A stretch of DNA of 42,999 bases from Spirochaetia bacterium (GTDB lineage: Bacteria > Spirochaetota > Spirochaetia > PWKH01): assembly GCA_007128345.1 (NCBI GenBank), contig SKXS01000071.1, positions 1-42,999 on the forward strand. The letters run 5' to 3'. Positions within the stretch are counted from its first letter, which is position 1. Every line of letters begins with the position of its first letter. This document shows positions 15,156 to 24,455 of the stretch, in pieces. Below the pieces are notes generated by a model. The model saw only the letters and a list, made by a program, of their open reading frames with translations. It was not told the origin of the DNA and made no database searches. The translations under genes were made by a program, and so were the position numbers.

Positions 15156-17003
15156 ATGATCGTACCAATGAAGAAGGTATCCGTATTTCTCCGGGACTCA
15201 GCAGCCGCAGAGGCAGTTTCAAGGCTGAGGAGAGCTGGGATGCTGCACATCATGACCCCCAGGGGGACTTCCAAGTCCATTGATCAGCTGATTGAACGTC
15301 TCTCCCACTATGACGAGGCCCTCCAGGTGCTTTCCCGGTACAAGGCTCCCCCGGAAGGAACTGATGTGCCAGATGTGCCGGCAGATGCAGATGAGCTGGC
15401 AGGACTGGTATGCAGTCTCGATGATGAAGTGACCGAGGCCCAGGAAGAGCTGCGCAGCCTCACGCGGATGGATGAGTTCTACACGTCCTGGGGATCCTTC
15501 AGCCCAGAAGATATCGCAGCCCTAGGTGACGCAGGTTATCCGATCACCCTCTACCGGTGCCGGCCTGCCGACCTGACGCTCATAGATGAAGATATTCCCT
15601 ACGTGGTGCTCAGCCGTGACCGCCAGAACGTGGTGGCTGCGGTGATGGCTGACGGCAAGCGCATGGGCATTCCCCTGGATCCGGTTGAGCTGCCGCCCAT
15701 GGGCCCTGAGGCAATACGTCACAGGAGAGGTGATCTCGAGCACATCATCAGCAATGCCTCCGAACAGCTCAGTACGCTGACGCTCCGGACTCGTGAAATT
15801 GCACAAGCAAGCGTCATGCTTGCCGAAGAGGTGGAGTTTGAAGAGGTGATCACGGGCCTTAACCGGGAGGAGCCGGTTGCCTGGCTCACGGGCTTCATTC
15901 CGGCACACCGGACGGATACTATGAAACAGCTTGCTAAGGATGCAAGCTGGGGCCTCATCATTACGGATCCCGGCGCTGATGAGCCGGTGCCGACGCTTTT
16001 GAAGAATCATCCGATCGTTCGGATGATCGAACCGATCTTCAAGGTTCTGGGAACTGTTCCCGGGTATCGGGAATACGACATCAGCGCGTTGTTTCTGCTC
16101 TTCTTCACGGTCTTTGTGGCCATGATTTTTGGAGACGCGGGTTACGGGCTGCTGTTTCTGGGAGCGACCGTGTGTATGCATGTCAAGGCGAGGCGCTTCA
16201 CCCTGCTTGTCAAACTGCTCTATGTGCTCAGTGCAGTTACGGTCATCTGGGGCGCATTGACAGGCACCTGGTTCGGGAGTGAGACCATTGCCGGATGGGC
16301 CCCCATGCGTGCGATGACGGTGGACGGACTGAGCTCCTTTCCCCATATCGCGGGGGTGGAGACCGCCGAAGCCCAGAACAACATCATATTCATATGCTTC
16401 GTCATCGGCACCGTCCAGCTGAGCATAGCCTGCCTCATGAACATATTCCGGGACTTTCCGTCACTGCGTGCGTATGCGCATTTAGGATGGCTGCTGCTCA
16501 TCGTAGGACTCTATTTTCTGGTGCTCCTGCTTGTGCTTGACCGTTCACCGATACCGCAGTGGGCGCTCTACTGCATGGGCGCAGGGTTCGCTATGGTGGT
16601 CATCTTCAGCGGTCAGGAGCAGGGAGTGCCCTTCTTTAAAGGACTGCTGCGGGGAATAGGAGGGCTGTTCACCACCTTCCTGGATTCCATCAGCACCTTT
16701 TCGAACATCATATCGTACATCCGGCTCTTCGCGGTGGGTATGGCGACCGTGGCGATATCTTCAAGCTTCAATGCCATGGCATCCCCCATGCTCGGCGGGG
16801 TGCTGTTCCCGGCAGCGCTTCTGGTGCTGCTCATCGGGCACGGGATGAACATCGTCATGGCATTGCTGTCGGTGTTTGTACACGGCATCAGGCTCAACAT
16901 GCTGGAATTTTCCGGTCAGCTCGGGATGGAATGGACCGGTTTCTCCTACGCTCCCTTTTTGGAGCGCAGGAATAGAGAGAATGAACACACGCTCAAGGAG
17001 TGA
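15156..17003 (+). CDS. atpI: V/A-type ATPase membrane subunit I (stator a-type)
   Basis: The 615-residue stator subunit carries the half-channels for the transported ion. The first about 300 residues are cytosolic, with coiled-coil segments (about 25-120 and 190-230) that contact the peripheral stalk. The C-terminal half has about seven or eight membrane helices from about residue 310 on. The essential Arg of the channel should be Arg523 in SYIRLFAVGMATVAI. The FGDAGYG motif near residue 325 is also typical. It begins two bases after atpD (ATG at 15156) and ends four bases before atpK. The length is slightly below the 630-660 usual for the family, without visible deletion. Confidence 0.95.
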   Translation: MIVPMKKVSVFLRDSAAAEAVSRLRRAGMLHIMTPRGTSKSIDQLIERLSHYDEALQVLSRYKAPPEGTDVPDVPADADELAGLVCSLDDEVTEAQEELRSLTRMDEFYTSWGSFSPEDIAALGDAGYPITLYRCRPADLTLIDEDIPYVVLSRDRQNVVAAVMADGKRMGIPLDPVELPPMGPEAIRHRRGDLEHIISNASEQLSTLTLRTREIAQASVMLAEEVEFEEVITGLNREEPVAWLTGFIPAHRTDTMKQLAKDASWGLIITDPGADEPVPTLLKNHPIVRMIEPIFKVLGTVPGYREYDISALFLLFFTVFVAMIFGDAGYGLLFLGATVCMHVKARRFTLLVKLLYVLSAVTVIWGALTGTWFGSETIAGWAPMRAMTVDGLSSFPHIAGVETAEAQNNIIFICFVIGTVQLSIACLMNIFRDFPSLRAYAHLGWLLLIVGLYFLVLLLVLDRSPIPQWALYCMGAGFAMVVIFSGQEQGVPFFKGLLRGIGGLFTTFLDSISTFSNIISYIRLFAVGMATVAISSSFNAMASPMLGGVLFPAALLVLLIGHGMNIVMALLSVFVHGIRLNMLEFSGQLGMEWTGFSYAPFLERRNRENEHTLKE

Positions 17004-17006
17004 CTT

Positions 17007-17441
17007 ATGAACATCGGATTACTGGGACCTGCGGCTGCACTCTGCTTTGCCGCAATGGGGTCCGCATTCGGCTCAGGGATCGCCGCACAGGCGGCGGTGG
17101 GAGCCTGGAAGAAGCGCTTTATCAACGACAAGTCGGCACCATTCATGATGGTGGCCTTTTCCGGAGCCCCTCTGACGCAGACCATCTACGGATACCTGCT
17201 GATGACCTTCATCAGTACTGCGGCGGAGAACGGCGTAGATGCCATGACCCTTCTGGGTGCGGGGCTTTTCGGCGGACTGGCCATGGGCGCCTCAGCCCTA
17301 ATGCAGGGGAAGACCGCTGCCGCAGCGTCTGACGCACTGGGAGCCACCGGCAAGGGGACGGCAAACTACTTCATCGTCATCGGTATCGTCGAGACCGTTG
17401 CGCTGTTTGTCATGGTGTTCCTCATGCTTACCCTGCAGTAG
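17007..17441 (+). CDS. atpK: V/A-type ATPase membrane rotor subunit K
   Basis: The 144-residue protein is the ring-forming proteolipid. It has four membrane helices in two related hairpins, as in sodium-type V-ATPase K rather than the two-helix F-type c subunit. The ion-binding Glu is Glu129 in IVETVALF of the last helix; the equivalent place in the first hairpin has Gln58 in LTQTIYG. Thr57, Gln58, Gln100 (MQGKTAAA) and Glu129-Thr130 line up with the sodium-site residues of Enterococcus hirae NtpK. That suggests sodium rather than proton coupling, but this is inference from recalled positions. The operon ends with this gene, and a terminator hairpin follows. Confidence 0.94.
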   Translation: MNIGLLGPAAALCFAAMGSAFGSGIAAQAAVGAWKKRFINDKSAPFMMVAFSGAPLTQTIYGYLLMTFISTAAENGVDAMTLLGAGLFGGLAMGASALMQGKTAAAASDALGATGKGTANYFIVIGIVETVALFVMVFLMLTLQ

Positions 17442-17465
17442 GTGAAGCGATTGATTATTTCACAC

Positions 17466-17499
17466 AAAAGGTTGTATCTTCGCAGTACAGCCTTTTTTT
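17466..17499 (+). terminator. Rho-independent terminator of the ATPase operon
   Basis: AAAGGTTGTA (17467-17476) pairs with TACAGCCTTT (17486-17495) with one G-U pair, around a nine-base loop, and is followed by a run of T. It lies between atpK and ispG. The run of T merges into AAGGAG, the ribosome site of ispG, so ispG is probably transcribed from read-through or from a promoter hidden in this short gap. Confidence 0.75.
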
Positions 17500-17507
17500 A
17501 AGGAGCA

Positions 17508-18581
17508 GTGCCCGTGATCCGTGAACGTAGGGTTACCCAACAGGTCCGTGCAGGAACATTGGGCATCGGGAGCAGCTATCCAGTTTCTGTCCAGACCATG
17601 TGGGCTGAAGCGCTCACCGAACAGGCGCTTCCCGCGGTCTGTTCAACCATGGAATCCCTCAGGGATATCGGATGCTCCCTCATGCGCTTTTCTGTACCTG
17701 ACGATGACCATGTGGAAGCGGTGAGGCGCATCGCTTCATGGGACATCATGCCTGTTGCCGCCGATATTCACTACGACTACCGTCTCGCCCTGAAGTCCCT
17801 CGACGCAGGGGTGCAGAAGGTCCGCATTAATCCGGGAAATATCGGGGCTACCTGGAAGACCCGTGAGATCATCAGCAAGGCAGCGGATCTGGGGGCGGCC
17901 ATACGGGTAGGGGTGAACAGCGGATCGCTGCCGAAGCAGTACCGGGACCTCACTCCCGTCCATGAGGCTATGGTCTCTTGTGTCCTTGAATATGTTGATC
18001 TCTTTGAGCAGCTTCAGTTTCCCAACCTCGTGGTCTCCCTCAAGTCTTCAGATCCTGAAACAACGTGCGAGGCCAACCGGCTGTTCGCCTCCCGATCCCC
18101 CTGGCCCCTCCATATCGGGGTGACCGAGGCGGGGCCCCTCATCCCCGCTGTGGTAAAGAGCACCCGGGCGCTTTCGAGTCTTCTGGAGGAGGGTATCGGC
18201 GACACCATACGGGTCTCGATATCCGGAGAAATCACCTCGGAAGTGATTTCCGCCAAGGAGATACTCAAGACCCTGGGCCTCTGGGATGGGGGAGTAACCA
18301 TCATCTCGTGTCCCAAATGCGCCAGGGCTTCCTTTGACACCCACGGATTCTTCACACAATGCGGCATGGAGCTTGAACGGCTGAAGTGCCGGGTAACAGT
18401 TGCCGTCATGGGGTGCGCGGTCAACGGGCTCGAAGAGGCCCGTCATGCCGATATCGGGATCACCGGCGCGGGAAAGCGCATCATTATCTTCTCCAAGGGG
18501 AGGGTAGTCAGGGAGGTGGACCAGGCCGATGCGCTGCGTGCCTTCCGGGAGGAACTGGAGCGCCTATGCACAAGAAGCTGA
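17508..18581 (+). CDS. ispG: 4-hydroxy-3-methylbut-2-enyl diphosphate synthase
   Basis: The 357-residue enzyme (GcpE) converts methylerythritol cyclodiphosphate to HMBPP in the MEP isoprenoid pathway, using an iron-sulfur cluster. The N-terminal TIM barrel opens with VRAGTLGIGS and has KVRINPGNIG. The C-terminal part carries the cluster ligands Cys268 and Cys271 (SCPKCAR), Cys303 (MGCAVNG) and the following Glu in NGLEEA. Start is GTG at 17508 with AAGGAG just before it. The end overlaps the start of uvrA by 16 bases, so translation of the two is probably coupled. The gene implies that isoprenoids are made by the MEP route. Identification is secure. Confidence 0.96.
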   Translation: MPVIRERRVTQQVRAGTLGIGSSYPVSVQTMWAEALTEQALPAVCSTMESLRDIGCSLMRFSVPDDDHVEAVRRIASWDIMPVAADIHYDYRLALKSLDAGVQKVRINPGNIGATWKTREIISKAADLGAAIRVGVNSGSLPKQYRDLTPVHEAMVSCVLEYVDLFEQLQFPNLVVSLKSSDPETTCEANRLFASRSPWPLHIGVTEAGPLIPAVVKSTRALSSLLEEGIGDTIRVSISGEITSEVISAKEILKTLGLWDGGVTIISCPKCARASFDTHGFFTQCGMELERLKCRVTVAVMGCAVNGLEEARHADIGITGAGKRIIIFSKGRVVREVDQADALRAFREELERLCTRS

Positions 18582-21391
18582 TCATCCGGGGCGCACGGGT
18601 GCATAACTTGAAGAACATCGATCTGGACCTCAACCGGGACTCCCTTATCGTGGTATCGGGACTCAGCGGATCCGGGAAGTCGTCCCTGGCGTTTGACACC
18701 ATCTTTGCCGAGGGGCAGCGGAGGTATGTTGAGTCCCTCTCCGCATATGCCAGGCAGTTTCTCGGCAGGGTGGAAAAACCCGATGTCGACTATATAGAGG
18801 GGCTCTCGCCCTCCATCTCCATCGAGCAGAAGACCACCCACCGCAATCCCCGCTCAACGGTGGGCACCATCACCGAGATATACGACTACTACCGGCTCCT
18901 GTGGGCCCGGGTGGGACGGCCCCACTGTCCATCCTGCGGCAAGGAGATCAAGGAGCAGTCGGTGGACCAGATCATTGAACAGATCTGTGCATTTGGTGAG
19001 GGGGAGAGGATCATGATTCTCGCTCCCATGGTCAGGGGACGCAAGGGTGAGCACAAGGGAGTCTTCGAACAGGCGAGAAAGAACGGCTTTGTACGGGTTC
19101 GGGTGAACGGCGAGGTGAAGAGCCTCGATGAGCCGATATCTCTGGACAAGCAGTATAAGCATACCGTGGAGATTGTGGTGGACCGCCTTATGCTCTCCGG
19201 CGACTCACGCAAGCGCCTGGCGGACTCACTGGAGACCGCCTTGGAGATTACCGATGGTCTGGCGGCGGTACTCCACCTTGCTTCGGATGGTTCGGAAGCA
19301 ATCCGCACCTTCTCCGAGAAGAACTCCTGCGCGGCCTGCGGCATCAGCATACCCGAACTCCAGCCTCGGATGTTCTCCTTCAATAACCCCTACGGGGCAT
19401 GTCCTGACTGCTCCGGTCTGGGATACAAGAGCGAGTTCGACCCCGACCTTATCATTCCCGATCGCACCAAGTCCTTCAACCAGGGCGGCATCCTTACCTG
19501 GAATCCCGAGGCTGCATGGAACCGGAGCATATTCAGCGCCCTCTGTGCATACTACGGGTTCACCCTGGACACTCCGATGGAGGAGATTCCCGATGAAACG
19601 CTGCGGAAGATCCTCTACGGATCATCGGATACCATTCACGTGACCTATGTGAAGGAGCAAAACCGCGGATACTACGAGTATGACACCACCTTCAAGGGGA
19701 TTGTCAGCGACTTAAAAAGGCGGTACTACGAGACTAAATCGATGGGCATCAGGCAGTGGCTTGAAAAGTTCATGACCAACCAGAGCTGCGATACCTGCCG
19801 GGGTCTGCGGCTCCGCAGGGAGAGCATGGGGGTGCTGGTCAGCGGATCCGACATCATCTCGGTGACCAAGCGTTCCGTGGCACGCTCCCTGGAATTCTTT
19901 GAAACGCTGGTGCTCACGGAGACAGAGACAAATATTTCACGCCAGGTGCTCAAGGAGATACGTGCACGCCTGGAGTTTCTCCGTAATGTGGGTCTGGACT
20001 ACCTCACTCTGGACCGCAGCGCATCCACCCTTTCAGGAGGTGAAGCCCAGCGTATCCGCCTGGCGACCCAGATAGGCTCCTCCCTTACCGGGGTGCTCTA
20101 CGTCCTTGATGAGCCCTCCATCGGGCTCCATCAGAAGGACAACAGCAAGCTTCTGGATACCCTCAGGCAGCTTCGGGACATCGGCAATACCCTCATCGTG
20201 GTGGAGCACGATGAGGCGACTCTGCTTGCAGCGGACTGGATCGTGGACCTCGGCCCGGGAGCAGGGATACACGGGGGATATGTCACCGCCCAGGGAACTC
20301 CTGAACAGATAAAGGAGAATACCGCAAGCATCACCGGAGACTACCTGAGCAGACGCAAAGAGATTCCCATTCCGAACAAGCGCCGGAAGGGCAACGGGCA
20401 TCACCTGGTGGTCAGGGGGGCGTCGGAGCACAACCTCAGGCATATCGATGTCTCGGTTCCCCTGGGAGTGCTGACGCTGGTCACCGGTGTATCCGGGTCA
20501 GGCAAGTCAACCCTGGTCAATGAAATCCTCTTTCCTGCAGTGGCAAATCGGCTGCACCGCAAGCATACTCCCTGCGGTGCATGTGACGGCATCGAAGGGA
20601 TTGAGCACATCGATTCGATCATCAGCATTGACCAGAGTCCCATAGGCAGGACCCCCAGGTCCAATCCCGCTACCTACGTAGGAGTGTTCACCCCTGTCCG
20701 GGAGCTCTTTGCTTCGCTTCCCGATTCCAAAGCCAGGGGATATAAGCCGGGGCGGTTCTCCTTTAACGTCAAGGGAGGACGGTGCGAACACTGCCAGGGA
20801 GACGGGACGCTGAAGATTGAGATGCACTTCCTTCCGGATGTCTATGTCACCTGCGATGTCTGCAGGGGCAAGCGGTTCAACAGGGAAACCCTTGAGATCC
20901 GCTACAAGGGAAAGAACATCCACGATGTGCTGGAAATGACCGTCGAAGAGGCCCATGAGTTTTTTTCCGTCATCCCTTCGGTGAAGCGGAGGCTCGCTAC
21001 GCTCCAGTCCGTCGGCATGGACTACATCAAGCTCGGCCAGTCAGCCCTTACCCTGTCCGGGGGTGAAGCCCAGCGGGTGAAGCTCAGCCTTGAGCTCTCC
21101 AAGCGCAGTACCGGGAAGACCCTATTCATTCTCGATGAACCCACCACGGGGCTTCATTTCGATGACGTGAGAAAGCTGCTGGACGTTCTCCAGCGGCTGG
21201 TGAAGAGGGGGAACTCGGTGGTGGTGATTGAGCACAACCTGGACATCATCAAGAGCGCCGATTACATCATAGATCTCGGACCTGAAGGCGGGGAAGCAGG
21301 CGGCTTGATTGTTGCGCAGGGCAGTCCGGAAGAAATTAGTATGTGCAAAACCTCACATACGGGGTATTATCTAAGAGATGTGCTTTCGTAA
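18566..21391 (+). CDS. uvrA: Excinuclease ABC subunit A
   Basis: The 941-residue ABC ATPase recognises DNA damage in nucleotide excision repair. Its first Walker A is GLSGSGKSS (32-40) and the second is GVSGSGKST (about 643-651). ABC signatures LSGGEAQR occur near residues 490 and 830. Three zinc-finger-like Cys clusters are seen: CPSC near 115, CAAC...CPDC near 255-285, and CEHC...CDVC near 740-770. The length is that of the family (about 940). I set the start at ATG 18566 (MHKKLIIRGARVHNL), because this matches the family N-terminus; an open frame continues 60 codons upstream inside ispG but lacks similarity. The 3' end overlaps the LptD-like gene by 14 bases. Confidence 0.98.
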   Translation: MHKKLIIRGARVHNLKNIDLDLNRDSLIVVSGLSGSGKSSLAFDTIFAEGQRRYVESLSAYARQFLGRVEKPDVDYIEGLSPSISIEQKTTHRNPRSTVGTITEIYDYYRLLWARVGRPHCPSCGKEIKEQSVDQIIEQICAFGEGERIMILAPMVRGRKGEHKGVFEQARKNGFVRVRVNGEVKSLDEPISLDKQYKHTVEIVVDRLMLSGDSRKRLADSLETALEITDGLAAVLHLASDGSEAIRTFSEKNSCAACGISIPELQPRMFSFNNPYGACPDCSGLGYKSEFDPDLIIPDRTKSFNQGGILTWNPEAAWNRSIFSALCAYYGFTLDTPMEEIPDETLRKILYGSSDTIHVTYVKEQNRGYYEYDTTFKGIVSDLKRRYYETKSMGIRQWLEKFMTNQSCDTCRGLRLRRESMGVLVSGSDIISVTKRSVARSLEFFETLVLTETETNISRQVLKEIRARLEFLRNVGLDYLTLDRSASTLSGGEAQRIRLATQIGSSLTGVLYVLDEPSIGLHQKDNSKLLDTLRQLRDIGNTLIVVEHDEATLLAADWIVDLGPGAGIHGGYVTAQGTPEQIKENTASITGDYLSRRKEIPIPNKRRKGNGHHLVVRGASEHNLRHIDVSVPLGVLTLVTGVSGSGKSTLVNEILFPAVANRLHRKHTPCGACDGIEGIEHIDSIISIDQSPIGRTPRSNPATYVGVFTPVRELFASLPDSKARGYKPGRFSFNVKGGRCEHCQGDGTLKIEMHFLPDVYVTCDVCRGKRFNRETLEIRYKGKNIHDVLEMTVEEAHEFFSVIPSVKRRLATLQSVGMDYIKLGQSALTLSGGEAQRVKLSLELSKRSTGKTLFILDEPTTGLHFDDVRKLLDVLQRLVKRGNSVVVIEHNLDIIKSADYIIDLGPEGGEAGGLIVAQGSPEEISMCKTSHTGYYLRDVLS

Positions 21392-24300
21392 ATATGTGTG
21401 CCTGCTGCTGATGCTCTTCGGTCTAGCCCCGTTGTGCAGCTCGTACTCCCTCACAGAAGTGACCACCGCAAGTGACCGTGAACTGGTCTACATCGGCCGG
21501 ATGCTCGGCATTGATGATACCGATGATCCCCAGAAGCTCAAGGGGCTTATCATCGAACGTCTTGAACAGGAAGCAATAGAGGCAGTTCCTGAAGCGGCCT
21601 CCCGCTTTGACATACTCCGTGCGCAGTCCGTCCGCTCCATGGAGCACAATGACGTACGGATAATCATCATCACCGGGGACGTGGAGATACGCATCACCGG
21701 AGAGGAAGAGGTGAGCTTCCTGAAGGCCGAGGCGGTGATCCTGGACCAGCACACCCGGCATCTATTCGCATTTTCTGGTGCGCAGGCAGATATCGGTCCC
21801 CTGCTCAGCGCGCAGAAGATCAGTGCTGATGCACTGGTATTCTCTCTGGCAGATTCCAGCGGAGCGGTACTGTCGGGGGTCGCGCGGTTCGACCAGGAAT
21901 CCCCTGAAGCTTCATACTACCTCTCAGGAGAATTCATATCCATAACGAAGGAGCAGGAGGTCACCATCACCCGCGGGGTGCTGAGCACCAGAGAGCGTGA
22001 TCCCTACTTTTCCATCCATGCAGGTGAGCTCTCCCTCATGCCTGGAGGTGATATTTCCATACGCAGTGCATGGTTCTATCTGGGCAGGGTACCGGTATTC
22101 TACCTGCCCTACCTCTACTACCCGACGAGGACGCTGGTGTTCCATCCGGTGGCAGGCATTGATTCAAGGCGGGGATTCTTCACCCAGAGCACCTACTATC
22201 TTATGGGAACCCATTCCCGAGAAGACGAGGAGGGTGCGGGCATATTCCAGTTCTTTCTGGACGAAGCGGCAGGAGAAGCGTATGATCATCCTGACCGCTA
22301 CAGCTTCACCTACAAGCCTTCAGAAGATCCCGTGACGAAGGCACATGGCGATGGGGTGATGAAGATCATGACCGACACCTATGGCGGGATCGAAGGGGCT
22401 GCCCCTGAGGTGTTCATTGGATTTGACTACCGGGCGCGCACCCTCGCCAGATTCAGCAATGTCGTCCTTGCCGGAGGCATCTCACTGGGAGAGAAGCGCC
22501 AGGCACTCCCCTACGATATTCTTCCCCTGGAGCGTTTTGGTGCCTACGCGGATGTGAGCCTGCGCTACGCTGAAGGAAACTTCAGGGCTGCTGTGCAGCT
22601 GCCGTATTTCACCCAGCGGGAGTTCGGCCGGGACTTTCTCAGCCGGTTTGATCACTTTTCCCTGAGTCATCTCTACGGGGATGATCCTCCCTGGCCTGCA
22701 GCGGCTTCACTTCCGTCATCTCTGAACTGGAAAATTGAGATGAGCACCTCCAGACGGCGGCCCTCCGGATCACTGGTGGAACAGGTCAGCTTGAGTGAAC
22801 TCTCTGCATCCCTCTCCTGGAGGCTTGATGAGACCGACAACATCCGGCATTTTTCTCCCAGGACGCTGACCGCGCCGAACCTCTCATACCGCGTAAGCGG
22901 GACGGTCTTTTCCTATCAGGGGATCAGGTCTCCTCCATCATCACCGCAGACCGAGCGGGTGAGCGGAGGAGCCTACAGCCAGCGTATTCCATCGCCCTTT
23001 GATCCGGCTGAAGAGCGTATTGACCGTGAGGACGATGCTCCCAAGCTTCTTGCAGACCGCAGGATTCCCGAATCATCGCCGCAGGTCAGGTCTCCGGAAA
23101 GGCTCTCCCTGGGCTACCTCTGGGACCACACTGTGTCGCTGTCAATCCCGGTATCCGAGGATGACGATATTGCCGACTCCCGGTTCACCTCACGGCTGAC
23201 CCATACCCTCACGGGGCGCTACCAGCTCCTTGATGCCATGCTTGATGTCACCTCAATCCTCAGGACCCGGGTGAACTGGTTTGACCGGCCCTTCGGCGAA
23301 CGGCAAAGTGCAGATTTAAGCGCCTCTACCGCCAGCCAGCTTCATGACCTTTCCGTACGCCTCCCGGCATTGAATCTGACCTACCGCATGGATATCGAGA
23401 CCTACTATGAGCGGTTCCTCTACGAAGATGCCCAGGATCGTCAGAGGCGGACCTTCTCCTGGGACAAGGAGCAGTTCCGAGCCCACTCGCTTACCTACCA
23501 GGACACGTGGAAATTCCAGGAACAGCTGTCGATTGAAGCAAGGTCGGTGGTGCAGCTGCCTCCGCTTGACGAGTCGCTGAGCCAGCGGATCAAGCTGGAT
23601 GCAGGCAGAAGCACCTATCAGGCGGAAGGAGGGATAATACGCAAGGATGAAACGTGGGACCCCCTCCCGCTGAACCTCTCCTACCGCATGTCCCTGGGGG
23701 GCAGCCAGTTCTTTTCGCATACCCACGTCTTCGACCTGGATGACTGGTCATGGAAGGGGACCACACGTCTCCAGCTTTCCGTGCTCGGGGCAACTGTGAC
23801 CGATACGCTAAAGAGCTCATCAGTTGATCCCTACCTGGGCGAGAATATCCTCAGTGCAGCCTGGAGCGACTTCACCGTGCGGGTCACCACTGACCATCGC
23901 GACGATGACACCTACGGGATCACCACGCTGCAGACAAAGTACGACCTTACCATCCTGGAGGCGGGTTTCTGGAAAAACCGTATCCGGCTAACTGCTCAGG
24001 CAGCTGCAGATCTGCTGATTAATACCCAGAACGAGCTGTACAACAACCTGAATGTGACGACCCGGATATCATTCCGGATTGAGGAGTTTCTAAGCATCTC
24101 CTTCTCGTCAAGTTCCTATAACCGCACTCCCCAGCGATACCTGGGCAATCTGCCCCTGCTGGTCAGTGACATCATGGACTCACTGCGCTTTGACGATATT
24201 CAGGCCCGCCGGGCTTCACCCTTCAAGATCAGCACCTATACGCTCTCGGCAGTGCACTATATGCCTGACTGGGATCTGCACCTGGATGTGGTGGGGAGGG

Positions 24301-24404
24301 TGCAGCTGGTTGAAGGAACCTGGGATCTGGTCCATGAAGTCCATGTCTACCTTTCGTGGAAGCATATTCCGGAGCTCACGTTTGACCGCAGAAGTACCTG
24401 GTAG
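21378..24404 (+). CDS. LptD/OstA-like outer-membrane protein
   Basis: The 1008-residue protein has a signal peptide (about 1-20, MCFRKYVCLLLMLFG then LCSS-YS). Next comes an OstA/LptA-like beta-jellyroll (about 75-200, with VRIIIITGDVEIRITGEEE), and then a long beta-rich C-terminal domain with many alternating aromatic strands, matching the LptD C-terminal barrel. LptD, with LptE, inserts lipopolysaccharide into the outer membrane of Gram-negative bacteria. Spirochaetes of the treponeme group have LptD-like proteins although many lack classical LPS, so the cargo may be another glycolipid. It is larger than E. coli LptD (784). The ATG at 21378 lies in the end of uvrA. phoH follows about 50 bases after the stop. 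LptD-family membership is well supported; the substrate is inference. Confidence 0.82.
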   Translation: MCFRKYVCLLLMLFGLAPLCSSYSLTEVTTASDRELVYIGRMLGIDDTDDPQKLKGLIIERLEQEAIEAVPEAASRFDILRAQSVRSMEHNDVRIIIITGDVEIRITGEEEVSFLKAEAVILDQHTRHLFAFSGAQADIGPLLSAQKISADALVFSLADSSGAVLSGVARFDQESPEASYYLSGEFISITKEQEVTITRGVLSTRERDPYFSIHAGELSLMPGGDISIRSAWFYLGRVPVFYLPYLYYPTRTLVFHPVAGIDSRRGFFTQSTYYLMGTHSREDEEGAGIFQFFLDEAAGEAYDHPDRYSFTYKPSEDPVTKAHGDGVMKIMTDTYGGIEGAAPEVFIGFDYRARTLARFSNVVLAGGISLGEKRQALPYDILPLERFGAYADVSLRYAEGNFRAAVQLPYFTQREFGRDFLSRFDHFSLSHLYGDDPPWPAAASLPSSLNWKIEMSTSRRRPSGSLVEQVSLSELSASLSWRLDETDNIRHFSPRTLTAPNLSYRVSGTVFSYQGIRSPPSSPQTERVSGGAYSQRIPSPFDPAEERIDREDDAPKLLADRRIPESSPQVRSPERLSLGYLWDHTVSLSIPVSEDDDIADSRFTSRLTHTLTGRYQLLDAMLDVTSILRTRVNWFDRPFGERQSADLSASTASQLHDLSVRLPALNLTYRMDIETYYERFLYEDAQDRQRRTFSWDKEQFRAHSLTYQDTWKFQEQLSIEARSVVQLPPLDESLSQRIKLDAGRSTYQAEGGIIRKDETWDPLPLNLSYRMSLGGSQFFSHTHVFDLDDWSWKGTTRLQLSVLGATVTDTLKSSSVDPYLGENILSAAWSDFTVRVTTDHRDDDTYGITTLQTKYDLTILEAGFWKNRIRLTAQAAADLLINTQNELYNNLNVTTRISFRIEEFLSISFSSSSYNRTPQRYLGNLPLLVSDIMDSLRFDDIQARRASPFKISTYTLSAVHYMPDWDLHLDVVGRVQLVEGTWDLVHEVHVYLSWKHIPELTFDRRSTW

Positions 24405-24455
24405 TATGCATCTTGATTTTTTTTTATAGTGAGCGCACAATGATCAGGGAGGTAT

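Noticed and set aside
14462..16346. Two minus-strand frames of about 270 codons across atpD and atpI
   Set aside because: They lie antisense to atpD and atpI, show no recognisable domain and are repetitive in Leu/His as expected of shadow frames.
18386..18565. N-terminal extension of uvrA by 60 codons
   Set aside because: The extension overlaps the end of ispG in another frame and has no similarity to UvrA; the ATG at 18566 gives the family N-terminus.
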